Source of the DNA: Rhizomys pruinosus
Lineage: Eukaryota > Chordata > Mammalia > Rodentia > Spalacidae
Direction of reading: 5' to 3'
Length of the DNA: 64,000 nucleotides
Assembly: GCA_009823505.1 (NCBI GenBank)
Contig: VZQC01005070.1
Span: 4,153,570 to 4,217,569 of the forward strand
In this document: positions 10,975-22,709 of the stretch, in pieces
Numbering within the stretch: position 1 is the stretch's first letter
Layout: the number at the start of each line of letters is the position of its first letter
Made by a program: the position numbers and the translations under genes
The notes under the pieces: model-generated
Seen by the model: only the letters and a program-made list of their open reading frames with translations
The model's database searches: none
What the model was told of the DNA's origin: nothing

Positions 10975-11177
10975 TGACTTAATTTTATATAAGTGCTTGC
11001 CTGTATTTCTGTATTTGTGTCATGTGTGTATCTGGCACTGAGGATCTCCCCAAAGGAGGTCACATTCCCTGGAACTGGAGTTAGAGAGATTTGTAAGCTT
11101 CCATGTGGGTGTTGGAAACAAAACACAAGTCAAACATGGACTGTACTTTTAGCCGCTCAGCCATCTCTCTAGCCACG
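10975..11177 (-). mobile_element. Diverged B2-type SINE
   Basis: The words CCTGGAACTGGAGTTA, CCATGTGGGTGTTGGAAAC and AGCCGCTCAGCCATCTCTCT are kept in order, with many changes elsewhere. It sits about 145 bp from a younger B2 in the same orientation. Confidence 0.82.
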
Positions 11178-11296
11178 CGGTATTTCTTGTCACATTAATT
11201 TTCTTCATCAGTATAGCAAAGAAGGAGAATGGTTGGCAGGTCTATTTTCAATTTCCATTTTCTAGGTCTTCTTTTTCTTATATAAAAGACAATGAA

Positions 11297-11440
11297 GCCT
11301 GGCATGGCAGCGCACATCTTTAATCCTAGCACTCGGGAGGCAGAGGCAGGTGGATCTTTGTGAGTTCAAGGCCAGCCTGGTCTACAAAGTGAGTTCTCAG
11401 ACAGCTGGGGCTACAGGGAGACCCTGTCTCAAAAAGACAA

Positions 11441-11479
<39 letters not shown>

Positions 11480-11485
11480 AATTTA
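11297..11485 (+). mobile_element. B1 SINE with (AAAT)n tail
   Basis: Full-length B1 starting GCCTGGCATGGCAGCGCAC and ending in CTCAAAAAGACA plus about 45 bp of AAAT. Exact duplication AAAAGACAATGAA at 11284-11296 and 11486-11498. Confidence 0.95.
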
Positions 11486-11560
11486 AAAAGACAATGAATA
11501 AAACACATAACATTGCATTTTATAATCTTTTAAACCAATATATAACACGTGTATATTTCA

Positions 11561-11772
11561 AGGAGTAGAGATGTAGCTCAGTTGGCAGAGTGCTTGCCTA
11601 GCATACATGAAGGCCTGGGTTCAGTCACTAGCACTGCCTAAACTGGCTATAGTGCTGTACACCTATAATCGTAGCACTGACAATGAGGAGAAAGTGCAAT
11701 CAGGAATTCATCTCCATCCATGACTACATAGCGAGTTCAAGATCTTGTCTCCTGAAAGAAAAAATAAATAAA
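11561..11772 (+). mobile_element. B4-type SINE (ID head fused to B1-like tail)
   Basis: The 5' part (GTAGCTCAGTTGGCAGAGTG, CTTGCCTAGCAT, GGCCTGGGTTCAG) is the ID/tRNA-Ala-like head with A and B boxes. The 3' part (TGTACACCTATAATCGTAGC ... GAGTTCAAGATCTTGTCTCC) is B1-like. The combination is the B4 arrangement. It is moderately diverged, with an A-rich tail. Confidence 0.85.
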
Positions 11773-12004
11773 GAAAAAAAAAAACAAGAAAAAGAAAAAC
11801 AAAATCACCACATACACATGCAGATGAGCTTCTGATAAAATGAAAACACCAATTTGGAAGAACATAAATCATTTGAATGGCACATGTGTATTAACATTGC
11901 TTTCTGATTTCAGAACCAGATAAAGCATGTTTCAAATATTTATTGAAGTTTGAATAGAAAGAATTAGATACAACTTTTTTAGATATAACTTTTAAAATTA
12001 ATTC

Positions 12005-12660
12005 TACAGATTGTATTATTTTTTATATTTTATTGAGCTTTTATACATTTCATACAATAGCTCTTAATCAAATTTAGACTCCCATCCCTGTCCATGTCCC
12101 GTTCCTGCAACCTTCACTGGACATTATGCATTCTGCCATACATGTTAAAGTTGCATCTGGTCAGCATTTGTAGCCAGATGTTCTTTGGTACAAGTTCATC
12201 CACTGGAGTCTATTTAGCCTAATCTAGAGATCTTTAAGAAAGTCTGCTCCGCTTCACCCAATAGTAAGTATCCAACAGTCTCCGGCCAGGGCCTGGCATC
12301 CGTTTCATTCACTGACTGAGATGACATGAGTCTTGTGCTTGTCACCAGCATTGCTGCAAATTCACATGAACAAGCTTCCAGTGGCCTGAAAGCCTCTGTT
12401 TCCTTATGTTCATGAACCAAACCTGGCTCTAACCATCCCCCTCTGCACTGTTCCCTGGGCTGTGGGTCGGTAAGGTTTATATGCAGGAGTCCTATCTAAG
12501 GACATATACTCTGCAGTCTCTTATTCTGTGAAGCTTAGCCACTTGTGACCTTCTGTGTGCATCACACCCTTTTGGATAAGGAAGCTTTCTCTAGCCCCTG
12601 TTCTGCTATGTTCCATGACCCAATATGTTTTAACATAGATTGCTATTGATTTAGTTCTTG
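12005..12660 (-). mobile_element. L1 (Lx-type) 3' UTR fragment
   Basis: On the minus strand the end reads AAATGTATAAAAGCTCAATA followed by A-rich sequence, preceded by GGCAGAATGCATAATG and an Lx-like 3' UTR (GGAAACAGAGGC, CTCCAGTGGATGAAC). The word GGGAACAGTGCAGAGGGGG is shared with the L1 tails at 19.1 kb and 55.0 kb. No ORF2 sequence was recognised upstream. Confidence 0.75.
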
Positions 12661-12696
12661 CAGAAGGATATAAATATAAATTTAAAATAAATACTT

Positions 12697-12769
12697 GTGC
12701 TAGCCTGGTCTACAGAGTGAGTCTAAGACAGCTGGGGCTACAGGGAGACCCTGTCTTGAAAAGACCAAA

Positions 12770-12808
<39 letters not shown>
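12697..12808 (+). mobile_element. 5'-truncated B1 with (AAAT)n tail
   Basis: Only the 3' half of B1 is present (GCTAGCCTGGTCTACAGAGT ... CTTGAAAAGACC), followed by about 43 bp of AAAT. Confidence 0.88.
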
Positions 12809-13884
12809 AGACTTGGTTTATATTAAATGAGAGAAGTAAGTAAATATATCCATTAAAAAAAAAAACTAATAAAAACTTACAAAATTTACTGAAATAATTT
12901 ACTTCTCAAATTATAAGGAAGATTTTAAAATACTAATACCTTATCAAAAGTTCTAAAAAGTCACAATTATATTCTGATCATCTTACTTTGTAAGAGAACT
13001 TCCTTCCAGTTTTCTGACATGGGATAAAGAAAGTCTACTGTATCCATGCAGCCTTCATCATTATTATACAGTCCCAATACTGTGTTATTTATAAAGGTCT
13101 GTTATAAATAATGGATTTAATTCAGAAAATACACAGTCATTGGTGCTCAATTAAAAATTGCCATGGTATATTTGAAGAAAATGGTAGTGACCATTGTTCT
13201 TATCTTAAATGTTATGCTACTAAAATTGTAAACTTTTTTATGACATCTGGATGAACACAAAGAATTCAACTATAAAATTCTCCTAATATGTATAAAAAGG
13301 TCCAAATTAGTTCCATCTAAAGTATCAAACTACATTGTAATAAGGGAACAAAAATCTCTTCCTCATGAGTCAGTGAGCAAATAAATGCCCACCATGAAAT
13401 ATCCTTTAAAATCAGGAATATAAATTCAGAATGCAGTTAACTAGGTGAAAGTGTAACTCTGATAGAAAGATTTTGCTCTGAGTATTTTCAATATTTGTTT
13501 TTCACTTGTTAATTTATTGTCTTAATTACAGGAAAATCTTTGCATATTTACCTTGATGGCAAGCTTGGAACATCAGTTAGATGATATTTCAGCAATGTAT
13601 ATGTTTCCCCAACTTTTCCTTTTATAGCCTTATGAAATTTCATAAAATTTAGGTTGGCCTATACATTACAATCTCATGATGAACATAATATTTCAGTGGT
13701 TTCTAAAAGAGTTGAGTGGCATAAGACCTACATTCTTTGTTAAGATCATTATAATCAGCCTCACACAGTTTTCAAAAATATGGATGGTGTTTGTAAATCT
13801 ACAGATTCTTTTTAGCCATAAAAATAGCTGACAATAATGAGATTTAAAAAAAAACAACTGGGATTTTAGTGTTTTCCATAGTAG
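12809..13884. other. Unique intergenic DNA
   Basis: AT-rich sequence without recognisable repeats or coding evidence. Short open frames on the minus strand have no motif. Confidence 0.45.
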
Positions 13885-15125
13885 ATACATCATATTGTAC
13901 TGCTATTAGAAGTAGATAAGAGAAGCTCTTTCTCCACAGCCTCACCAACATTTATTATTGACTGTTCTATGGATCTTAGCCATTATAAGTGGAGTAAGAT
14001 GAAACCTCAAAGTGGTTTTAAACTGTGTTTTAAAAACCCTGCATTTCACTGATGAATAAATATGTTGAACACTTTTTTACATATTTCTCAGCCATTTGTC
14101 CAGAAAACTCTATGTTTAGATCCTTGGGATTTTTTTTTTCTTTCTGAGATTTGTTGTTGTTGTTGCTGTTTTATTATTTTTTCACAATGTTTATTGATAG
14201 ATATAAGTATATAAAATCAGGGCATGAACATGATTTGATAGATTAAGTAGACTTAATTTCAATACTATAATAAGGGAACAATTCAAATTCTCACCATTTG
14301 TTTCACACCCACAAAAACCACTTCAAGGGCATTGATGAATGGGCTTTATGTGCTAGATTTCAATATCCTTGAGCCTGGGCAAGTGCACAAGCCTTTTTAA
14401 AAAAGAAACATGGTTTACTTGTGCACTCAAAACTGATCAGATTTGAGAGATCGTTAATGCCCTTGGGTTGTTTTACTGATGCTCAGTTTGTTGAGTTCTT
14501 AGTGTATTCTAGATACTAATCCTCTGTCAGAGACACAGCTGCTACAAAGAATTCACTGTTCTATAAGTTGCCTCTTATTCCAATGACCTTGTCCTTTGAT
14601 GTACAGAAGATTATTTCTGTACATCATATTTCTCAATTGTTGGACTTAATGACTGCATTATAGGAGTCCAGATCAGAAAATCCTTTTCTAGCCCTACACA
14701 TTCCAATGTATTCATTCCTTACTTTCTCCTCTCTCTGATTCAGGATTTCAGGTCTTACCTTGAAGTCCTTGATCCATTTGAATTTTAGTCTTGTGCATGG
14801 TGAGAGATAGGAATCTAATTACATCCTTCTATAAGCACTTCCTCAGTTTGACCAGTACCATTGGTTGAACATGCTGCCTTTTCTCCAGTATGTATTTTTT
14901 ACCCCATTGCAAAAAATCCAGTGGCTATAAATGTGGGTATTTAAATTTGGGACCTCAATTTGTTCCACTGATTAATGTGTCTGTTTTTGTAGTAGTACTG
15001 TGCTTTTTTATTACTATACCTCTGTAGTATAATTTGAGAACAAGAATGGTAAGCCAGTAGCAGGGGTTTGTTTGTTTGTTTGTTCAGGGTTATTTTGGTT
15101 CTTCTTGGTGTGTGTGCAAGTAGGA

Positions 15126-15126
<1 letters not shown>

Positions 15127-15163
<37 letters not shown>
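15127..15163. repeat. (GT)n microsatellite
   Basis: About 18 nearly uninterrupted GT units inside the antisense L1 ORF2 relic. Confidence 0.9.
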
Positions 15164-15165
<2 letters not shown>

Positions 15166-15223
15166 TTCCATGTAGAAATTGAGTTTGTTTTTCAATTTCT
15201 GTGAAAAATTACATTGGATTTTT

Positions 15224-15460
15224 TTAATTTTTATTTATTTTTTATGTGTATGAATGTACTGTCTGCATGCAGGTCTGTGCACCAGTGTCGTGCAATGCCA
15301 CGGAGGTCAGAAGAGGGTGTCAGATTTCCCCGGAACTGGAGTTCTCCCGGAATTGGAGTTACAGACGGTTTTCAGCCGCCATGTGGGTGCTGGGGATCGA
15401 ACCTGGGTCCTCTGCAATAGCAGTCGGTGCTCCCAATTGCTAGGCCATCACTCCAGCCCC
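15224..15460 (-). mobile_element. Young B2 SINE, 17-bp-duplication subfamily
   Basis: Full-length minus-strand B2 with exact flanking duplication TACATTGGATTTTT (15210-15223 and 15461-15474). It carries an internal repeat near 15333-15360: the word GGAACTGGAG is followed by a 17-bp near-copy ending GAATTGGAG. Overlapping open frames are SINE translations. Confidence 0.95.
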
Positions 15461-15525
15461 TACATTGGATTTTTAATGGGTATTACATTGAATTTATAGA
15501 TTGTTTTTTGTAAGATGGCCATTTT

Positions 15526-15765
15526 CTTTTTTTTTTTAATTTTTATTTTATTTTATTTATTTTTGTATGTGTATGAGTGTACTGTCTGCATGTAGGTTTG
15601 TGCACCCGTGTCGTGCAATGCCGCGGAGGTCAGAAGAAGGTAACAAATTCACCTGGAAATGGAGTATCAGACGGTTCTCAGCCGCCATGTGGATGCTGGG
15701 GATCGAACCCGGGTCCTCTGTGAGAGCGGTCGGCGCTCTTAACCACTAGGCCATCTCTCCAGCCC
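15526..15765 (-). mobile_element. Young B2 SINE
   Basis: Same orientation as its neighbour and only 65 bp away. It is bounded by exact AAGATGGCCATTTT (15512-15525 and 15766-15779), proving an independent insertion rather than a duplication. It lacks the 17-bp internal duplication. Confidence 0.95.
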
Positions 15766-16434
15766 AAGATGGCCATTTTCACAGTATCAATCCTGCCTAT
15801 CCACAAGCATAGGTCTTTCCATCTTCTGGTATCTTCTTCAGTTCCTTTCTTCAGTGCATTAAAGTTTGTATTACACAAGTCTTTCACTTCCTTTCCTTAA
15901 TTTATTTCAAGATAGTTTATGGATTTTGAAGCTATCCTAAATAGAATAATTTTCCAGATTTCTTTCTTGGTATACTTGTTGTTGGTATATTTGAAGGCTA
16001 CTGATTTGGGGGGGTTCTAATTTTGTATCCTACTTGTTTACTGAATGTATTTCTTAGCTGCAGAAATTTTCTGATGGAGATTTCAGGGTTCATTATGTGT
16101 AGAATCATATTGTCTGCACATAAAGATATGTTGACTTCTTCCATCCAAATTTGTACTATCTTTATTATTCTTTGTCTTATTGTTCTAGCTAAGACTTATA
16201 GTACTATATTGAGTAGCAATGAAGAGAATAGACCTTCTTGTCTGTTCCTGATTTTAATGGGTATAATTTCAGTTTTTCTCCATTTAGTATGTTGACTGTG
16301 GGTTTGTGGCATATTGCCTTTATTATATTGAGATACATCCCTTGTATTTATATATTTCTACATCTAAGTTCTCTATGACTTTCATCATGAATTTCATACA
16401 TGAAACTGTACTGTACTTAAATATTTCTACATTA

Positions 16435-16780
16435 ACATCATTTCACCTCTCACTCCCTTTCCCCACCCCTTACCCACTCCCACTCAATTTTCTGACCTCT
16501 TCTTTAATTATTATTATGACCTACACAAATAAACCCATATGAGTCCATTTAGTGCTGCTTGTGTGTACATGTGTTTATGGCTGACCACTTGGGATTGGAT
16601 GAACTATCAGTGAGATCATCCCTGGATTAAGCTGATTCTCAGCATCCACTGATTGCCTCTAGCTCTTCATCTAGAGGTGGTTATTTATGAAATTCCTCCA
16701 TCTGAATTGGCATATCAACTAGTATTATTTTTGTGTTTCTGTTCTATTACTGCAAGAACAGCAGCTATAAGAGGGCAGAT
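16435..16780 (-). mobile_element. L1 3' UTR relic, separate element
   Basis: Antisense of a rodent L1 3' UTR: CCCATATGAGTCCATTTAGT, GTTTATGGCTGACCACTTGG, CTCTAGCTCTTCATCTAGAG. It lies on the 5' side of the neighbouring antisense ORF2, so it must be the tail of another L1. Confidence 0.7.
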
Positions 16781-18710
16781 GTCTTGCCCATCTGATTCTC
16801 ATTGTCATAATGGGCTGAATAGCAAACATTAATTGAATATACACAATACCATATACACATATGAAGCTGTAATGAAAACCTTCTAACAGCTTTGCTATAA
16901 ACACACTGCTCTGAACTTCTTTCCATTTTAAGGACAATTAAATGATGCATGTTTTTTTTAAATAAAAAGTAATGTAATAATTCATATTGTGGCTTCATAT
17001 GAAAGTTAATTACCATAACGAATGGAAAATGAATAGTTCTCCAAACCTGAAATCATTTACTTTTTTTTATAACTTGAAAAATAATTTTAAAGATTTCTCT
17101 CACATCCAAAATCAACATGTATATTTTAACTTTTAACCAAAATATGAAGCATAAATGTAATAAAAGTTACTACCTAATATGATCGATAGGGAGAATTGTT
17201 AAAAAGAGAAGGAAAAAGATGCTTTGTTTTAAAGTAATTACATAAGTGGAACCCATCATTCCTTTTTAAATTTTTATTGTGTGAAGAGGATAATTTATTT
17301 CTAGCTAAGAACTGAAGATAGTAAATTAGGGATCTTTTTGTTTTAAGTGTTAGCAGTGAGATGAATATAAGTAAGCTGGAGTGCATTATTAAATTTTCTC
17401 AACTAGGCAGCAAAAATGGATTAAAAAGCTGAGGAGGTAAAGAGCACTTCAGGAAAAGTCAAGATATGTATATATGTCTATCCATCAAGATATGCATTTC
17501 AAGTGTTCTTCAAGATATCTGAATATAAAATCCAGATGTTGAAAAAAAATTCCTACCCAAATATGAATAGTACTGTAAACAAATTGTATATAGAGATATA
17601 AAAAATATATATCATATACATTTTTGTGTTTCTTTTCAATTTTAAGTGATTAGAGTAATTGTAATTTTTAGCCAGACACAAAATTGATGTAACAAATCCA
17701 TTGGGAAATCTTACCTACTGAGATAATCAGCTTAACTTAGGGAGAAAAAGAGAGAGATGGAATGATATCATTACACACACAAACACATATAAGTGCATGT
17801 ACATGTATATATAAAACCTTCCTTCCCATGAGCAAGTTATTTACTGATAATTTTGTGAACCTTACAAAGTTTCATTACAAATTCAGTTCATATTTTCTTC
17901 TTTAAAAACTAAATCCTGTGTTTTTTTTTTCTAGTTTCAAAAAAATGTCATTATGTATTTGTGTCTATGTATTTCCTTTTGTGCTGGTTTCTATTGAAGG
18001 ATAAAGAAATAAAGGGTTTTAGTTATCCTTTCACATACGAGGGTAAATAGTTTTAGGAACAAATAAACGGGTTCACTGATCTGCTTTGTACATAAAAAAA
18101 TTGATTTAGTTGATGGTGTCTCTGGGCCCTAAGCATTTTTTTCAATTAAGAAAATAAAATATTCTAAGGAAACACATCACTCATATTTTGTATCTCCACA
18201 CACCTCCCTCTAATCCTTTCTTTTTAATCCTCATTTCTCTTCCCCTCCGAGCTCTGATTGTAGGATATGGCCCACTGAAGAGTAAAATTAAAACAAAAAA
18301 GCAAAGTAGAAAAGTCATAAAAAGTATTTAATGGTTTTCCCTTTAAAAGAAGATGCATGGTTAATTGTTGAAAAAAAAATCCTTTCTAGGTTCTCAAAAT
18401 TTACAATTGCAGCATGGTTTTAAACCTCAATTAAATGAGAAAGCTTAATAGATAGATGTAACTTTAATGATGTGAAATGTCCCAATATTCTTTTTGACTT
18501 TTATTGGAAAAAACACAGAAGCATTTTATTAAATGTATCAAGTGATTTTAGAAGGCTTACCATAATTTATCCCATCTTTTGGCTTTGTTCATTAGAAATA
18601 TGTCTCTAAATATCATATCGCTAATACACAAGGAAAGATTATTCATAAAATTGGGATTCAGCTGAGTTTCTTAGATTAGGTAATGAAAATGGCACCTAAA
18701 ACCATCTAGA
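16780..18710. other. Unique AT-rich intergenic DNA
   Basis: No repeat family or coding signature recognised in about 1.9 kb. Short open frames (for example 16765-17016 and 17174-17386 on the minus strand) carry no motif. Confidence 0.45.
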
Positions 18711-18722
18711 AAAACCCTTTGA

Positions 18723-18880
18723 GCCAGGCGTGGTGGTGCACGCCTTTAATCCCAGCACTCGGGAGGCAGAAGCAGGCGGATCTTTGTGAGTTCAAAGCCA
18801 GCCTGGTCTACAAAGTGAGTTCCAGGACAGCTGGGGTCACAGGGAGACCATGTCTTGAAAAAGACCAAAAAAAAAAAAAA
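18723..18880 (+). mobile_element. Young B1 SINE
   Basis: Near-consensus B1 (GCCAGGCGTGGTGGTGCACG) with an A18 tail and an exact duplication AAAACCCTTTGA at 18711-18722 and 18881-18892. Confidence 0.95.
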
Positions 18881-19104
18881 AAAACCCTTTGAAACATTCT
18901 AATATAAAGCATTGCAAATTTTGCTATGTAGACTAATAAATAAAAATACAAAATCTGAGGTAAAGTCACTCAGATGCAAAGTAGGTTAGAATGTTTCCAG
19001 ACTAAATACAAGGGGGAACACTGAAGTTAAGCAAATCTAGTCAGAAGTTTTGGAACCTGATTATATCATGGTAGGTGAAAGTAAATTCTAGTGCATCTAT
19101 CTAT

Positions 19105-20330
19105 CTATCTTTTTTTATTTATTTAATTTTTATTGATGGTTTGTGCGTTTCGTACATCATTTTCCAATTCAGATCAGGCATATTTCCCTTTCCCTTCCCC
19201 CCCACCCCCACCCCATCCCAGATCATGTATTCTGCCATAACTGTCCTGCATCTTTCAGGTTTTTGTTTTTTTTTTCTTTTTTAGCTTAAGTTGATAATCC
19301 ATGAGTATAAGCATCCTTCGTGCAAACCAATCTACAGACTGTTGTGCCCAAACCCCCACAGTCCCACCATCCAGTGGGGGGTGACAGTTGTTTGTTTCAA
19401 TCAAGTTGATCAAATGAGTGCCCAGACTACATTGCTGTAGTTTCACCTTCACCCAATCAAGCCTTTACATTCTACCATCCCCCTCTTTCGCAGATTGTTC
19501 CCTAGGCTTAGAAAAGGGGCACAGGTGGATGAGAAGTAAAACTGTCCTCTCTCTCTGGAGCTGTTGACTTGGATTCTGTCAATTCTGGCTGTTTCTTTCA
19601 TGGGCTAACAGTTGTGTCAGGAATAACCTTTTCGATCCTACTAAATGGAAGCACAAGCGTTAGATATATAGGTATTTAAACGCGCTAATAGTTATGGTAG
19701 GTTACTTTGGCATAGACACATATGTTTGGATGATATTAATCCATGAATTACATTTTTACCCCTGATAAATGTGACAGGGTCTTACTGTGGCTTATAACAT
19801 CTCCTAACCTGTAGAGGATGTAGGCTTGTGCATCAGCCATGAGTTTTCCTCCAAGGAGAGAGCAATAGCCATATAGATTTGGGATAGACAGGCACATGGC
19901 TGCCTCTGCTGCCACAGTATTTCCAGGCAGTGAGGTGTAGCGGTGTTGACGGTGGAGTCTTGCTTGATCAGGGGGAGACCGTATTTGCTTTATTGGTTTA
20001 GTGGCCTTTGGTAACACTCTCTCGGGCATTCCAGAGGCCATCTGTACACCTTGCATTGTCGGTCTCAATACATCCCTCCCATGTTAACGTCAGGTCTTCG
20101 GCAGAGGATCTTATTGCCTCTCCTGTAGGATGTACCAAAAAGTGGCAACTGAAAGGTTGACCTGTCTGAACATTGAAAGGAAGAAAAGCCTCAGATTGCC
20201 ATAAACATCGAACCCTTCTGTGGATCCTACATGTAACAACTATTTATAATGAGTCCCAATGAAACTTATACCTTCTAGGTGCCACAAAGGTTTTGATATG
20301 ACTTTCTTGCCTTCCCCCCCTCATAGAACA
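19105..20330 (-). mobile_element. L1 (Lx-type) long 3' UTR
   Basis: The minus strand ends with TTGGAAAATGATGTACGAAA and CAATAAAAATTAAATAAA, preceded by a G-rich stretch (GGATGGGGTGGGGGTGGGG) and GGCAGAATACATGATCTGGG. About 530 bp (19115-19640) are closely repeated at 55045-55600. The part beyond 19640 has no second copy in the window. Its 106-codon open frame at 19748-20068 is unrecognised and probably fortuitous. Confidence 0.65.
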
Positions 20331-21180
20331 AGGAGAAATATGCGATGATGAAGTCATTCTCCAACTGTAAATTGGAGACAACTATTATAGAGGTAATCTC
20401 TTATAAAACCGGTAAAAATGCCTTCTTTAATTGACTAATAGACATAAGAACTGTGAAAAGGATTATACTCTGTTCAGAACCAAATATAATACTAAAGTCC
20501 TTGGGCTATGCACTTAGGCCAAGTATATTAATGCAGGAGCTCTGACATCAGCAATGGATTGTTCTACCAGGGGGATGTTGGCCAGGGGATCCAAGGCCCC
20601 ACAAAAGGTAAGGGCTCCTTGTCCCTAAGTTGGCATCTATCTCTTTTGATATGAACAAAATGCTGAGAAGAAGGTTGAGAAGATTCCATTAAGGAGACAA
20701 ATACTTGCATAGAATACAAACAAGATTAAAAAAATACTTCAAATGCAATTGAAGTGGGAATTAACTCCTTATATAATGTGACGAATGGGAAGGACCAAGT
20801 TTAACTAGGTCATCAGGCCAAGACTGTCTTTTCTCTTACAGTCCCAGTTTATACTCTCATCCTGAATGGCTGGGGCAGTGGTGTTCCCCTGTCAGATATC
20901 TGGATGTGTTTAGGAAAACTCTTGATCATATCATGTCTAATCAATTAACAGAACATCTTTGTTATCAGAAGAACACAATATATCTACTGTTTGTCAGTTT
21001 GTAAAAAAAAAATAGTGGGAGACAAAAATCTATTAAACATAATGTAATAGATTTCATTTTAGATCACAGAACTTATCATTGCTTAAAGACATTTATATTG
21101 TTTAATAAAGGAGAGAAAAATACTTTAGGTCTTTCTTTAATTTCTATTCTCTATGGCTTATAAAATACACTGGTCATATT
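20331..21180. other. Unassigned sequence between two L1s
   Basis: May be the continuation of the antisense L1 to the left or unique DNA. I could not align it to ORF2. No gene seen. Confidence 0.4.
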
Positions 21181-21486
21181 TAAAATCTTGACCCGGATCA
21201 GAGATCTCCCAAGACCACCTGAAACACAGGTAGGTAGGAGGTGGGTAATTCAGCAAGGCAGATTGTTGTTTGATTTAATCTAGTTGTTTTTGGCTTTATT
21301 GGATTTAGTGGCTGTGGGGGTGGAGTTATCCTCCCAGCTGGTATAAAAGATTAGTTTGTGTGAGTCTTGAGATCAGAGAACTCCCAAGACCACCTGAAGC
21401 ACAGGTAACAGGCTGCAGGCTAAAGAGCAACCCCCCCCCCAGCTGGGATTATAAAGACATCTGAAGCAAAGCAAGCCTTCAACACA

Positions 21487-22614
21487 GTGAAGAGGCATTT
21501 GGGACTCACATTGGAATACAGGCAAGGAGAAGCCCATATGCCAGGAACACATAGAAGAGACAATATGGGAAAGGTGCAGGATAATCCCACACCAAGCTCT
21601 ACCAACCCTGTGGAAGATTCCTACAGTGGTATCCCCCTGGGGATGGCCCAGGAAACAGATATCAGAAGCACAATTGTGAGCATACTTAAAGAAGTACAAG
21701 ATTATAAAGAGTAAATCAAAGAATTAAGAAAAGAGAATGAAGAACTCAAAAAGGATCTAGAGAAAGAGAATGACAAACTCTGGAAGGAAGTGGAAACAGT
21801 GAAAAGATCCCATGCTGAAAAAGATAAGGAAACCAACCAGCAAACCAAAGAGCTACAGGTAGAGATTGAGAAGCTCCAAAAGGAAATAGAAATACTAAAG
21901 TAATCAGAAGAGGAAATGAAAAAGGAAATAAAACACTCATCCAATCAAGAGGAACGGAATGGAAAAAGCCTCAGAAGCAGAATGGAGGAAGCAGAACAAA
22001 GTATATCAGACCTGGAAGATAACACAGAACAACTAAAAACCTCAAGTAAAGATTATGAAAAATTTTAAAATACACAAAAGTGGAACAACCAGAAACTGTG
22101 GGACACTATGAAAAGATCAAACCTCTGCATCACAGGAATAGAGGAAGGAGAAGAATCCCAAGAGAAAGGTATTGATCAGATCTTTAACAGAATAATAGAT
22201 GAAAATTTCCCCAAACTAAAAAAAGACAAACCAATACAAATACAAGAAGCACATAGAACTCCAAACAGACAAGATCAGAAAAGAAACTCTCCATGCCACA
22301 TCATAGTTAAAATGCTAGACATGCAAAACAAAGACAAAATCCTTAAAGCCACAAGAGAAAAACAACAAGTGACCTATAAGGGGAAACCTATCAGAATTAC
22401 AACTGACTTCTCAATGCAAATTATGAAAGCAAGAAGAACGTGGAGCAAAGCATTCCCAGTGTTAAAGGAAAATAGATGCCAATGCAGGTTACTATGCCCA
22501 ACAAAAATGTCAATTATAATTGAAGGAGAGAGAAAAACCTTCCATGACATAAACAAGATGATAGAATACATGTCCGGAAAACCAACCCTTCAGAGAATAC
22601 TTGAAGCAATTTAA
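21487..22614 (+). pseudogene. L1 ORF1 (RNA-binding protein) with three in-frame stops
   Basis: A single reading frame of 375 codons, close to the usual L1 ORF1p length, is interrupted only by stops at 21712, 21901 and 22066. The N-terminal third is a Glu/Lys/Leu-rich heptad region typical of the trimerising coiled coil. The part from 22108 holds the RRM-like and C-terminal domains (words LCITGIEEGEE, PRITTDFS-like PIRITTDFSMQ, MSGKPTLQRILEAI). The intact product coats L1 RNA and acts as a chaperone. With the frame kept and few stops, inactivation is fairly recent. Confidence 0.9.
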
Positions 22615-22709
22615 AGGACAGAAGAAAGGAGAAACCACCCCCAGGCACCTAGAAAGAGAAATCAATAAAAGCATAACTGCAGAAGTAGATACCTAAACCA
22701 AAACTGCAA

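Larger units (their letters stand above)
13885..16400 (-). pseudogene. Decayed antisense L1 ORF2 segment
   Basis: From left to right the plus strand carries the antisense of ORF2 from its 3' region back towards the reverse-transcriptase domain, with typical words CTTTCTCCACAGCCTCACC, AAGTCCTTGATCCATTTGAA, TGTACTATCTTTATTATTC and GTATAATTTCAGTTTTT. Many stops and indels leave no open frame. Two B2s (15224-15460 and 15526-15765) and a GT microsatellite interrupt it. It is a molecular fossil. Confidence 0.85.

Noticed and set aside
11561..11640. tRNA-Ala-like sequence as a tRNA gene
   Set aside because: A and B boxes belong to an ID-type SINE head joined to a B1-like tail. No intact anticodon arm or acceptor pairing, and it is embedded in a retroposon.
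15214..15749. Several open frames with MYECTVCMQVCAP-like and RRSEEGVR-like peptides
   Set aside because: The same peptides recur at every B2 copy (for example 32242, 33002, 44356, 46164 and 49781). They are SINE translations, not genes.
19748..20068. 106-codon minus-strand open frame that looks protein-like
   Set aside because: It lies in sequence continuous with an L1 3' UTR. I recognised no domain, and there is no support beyond the absence of stops.
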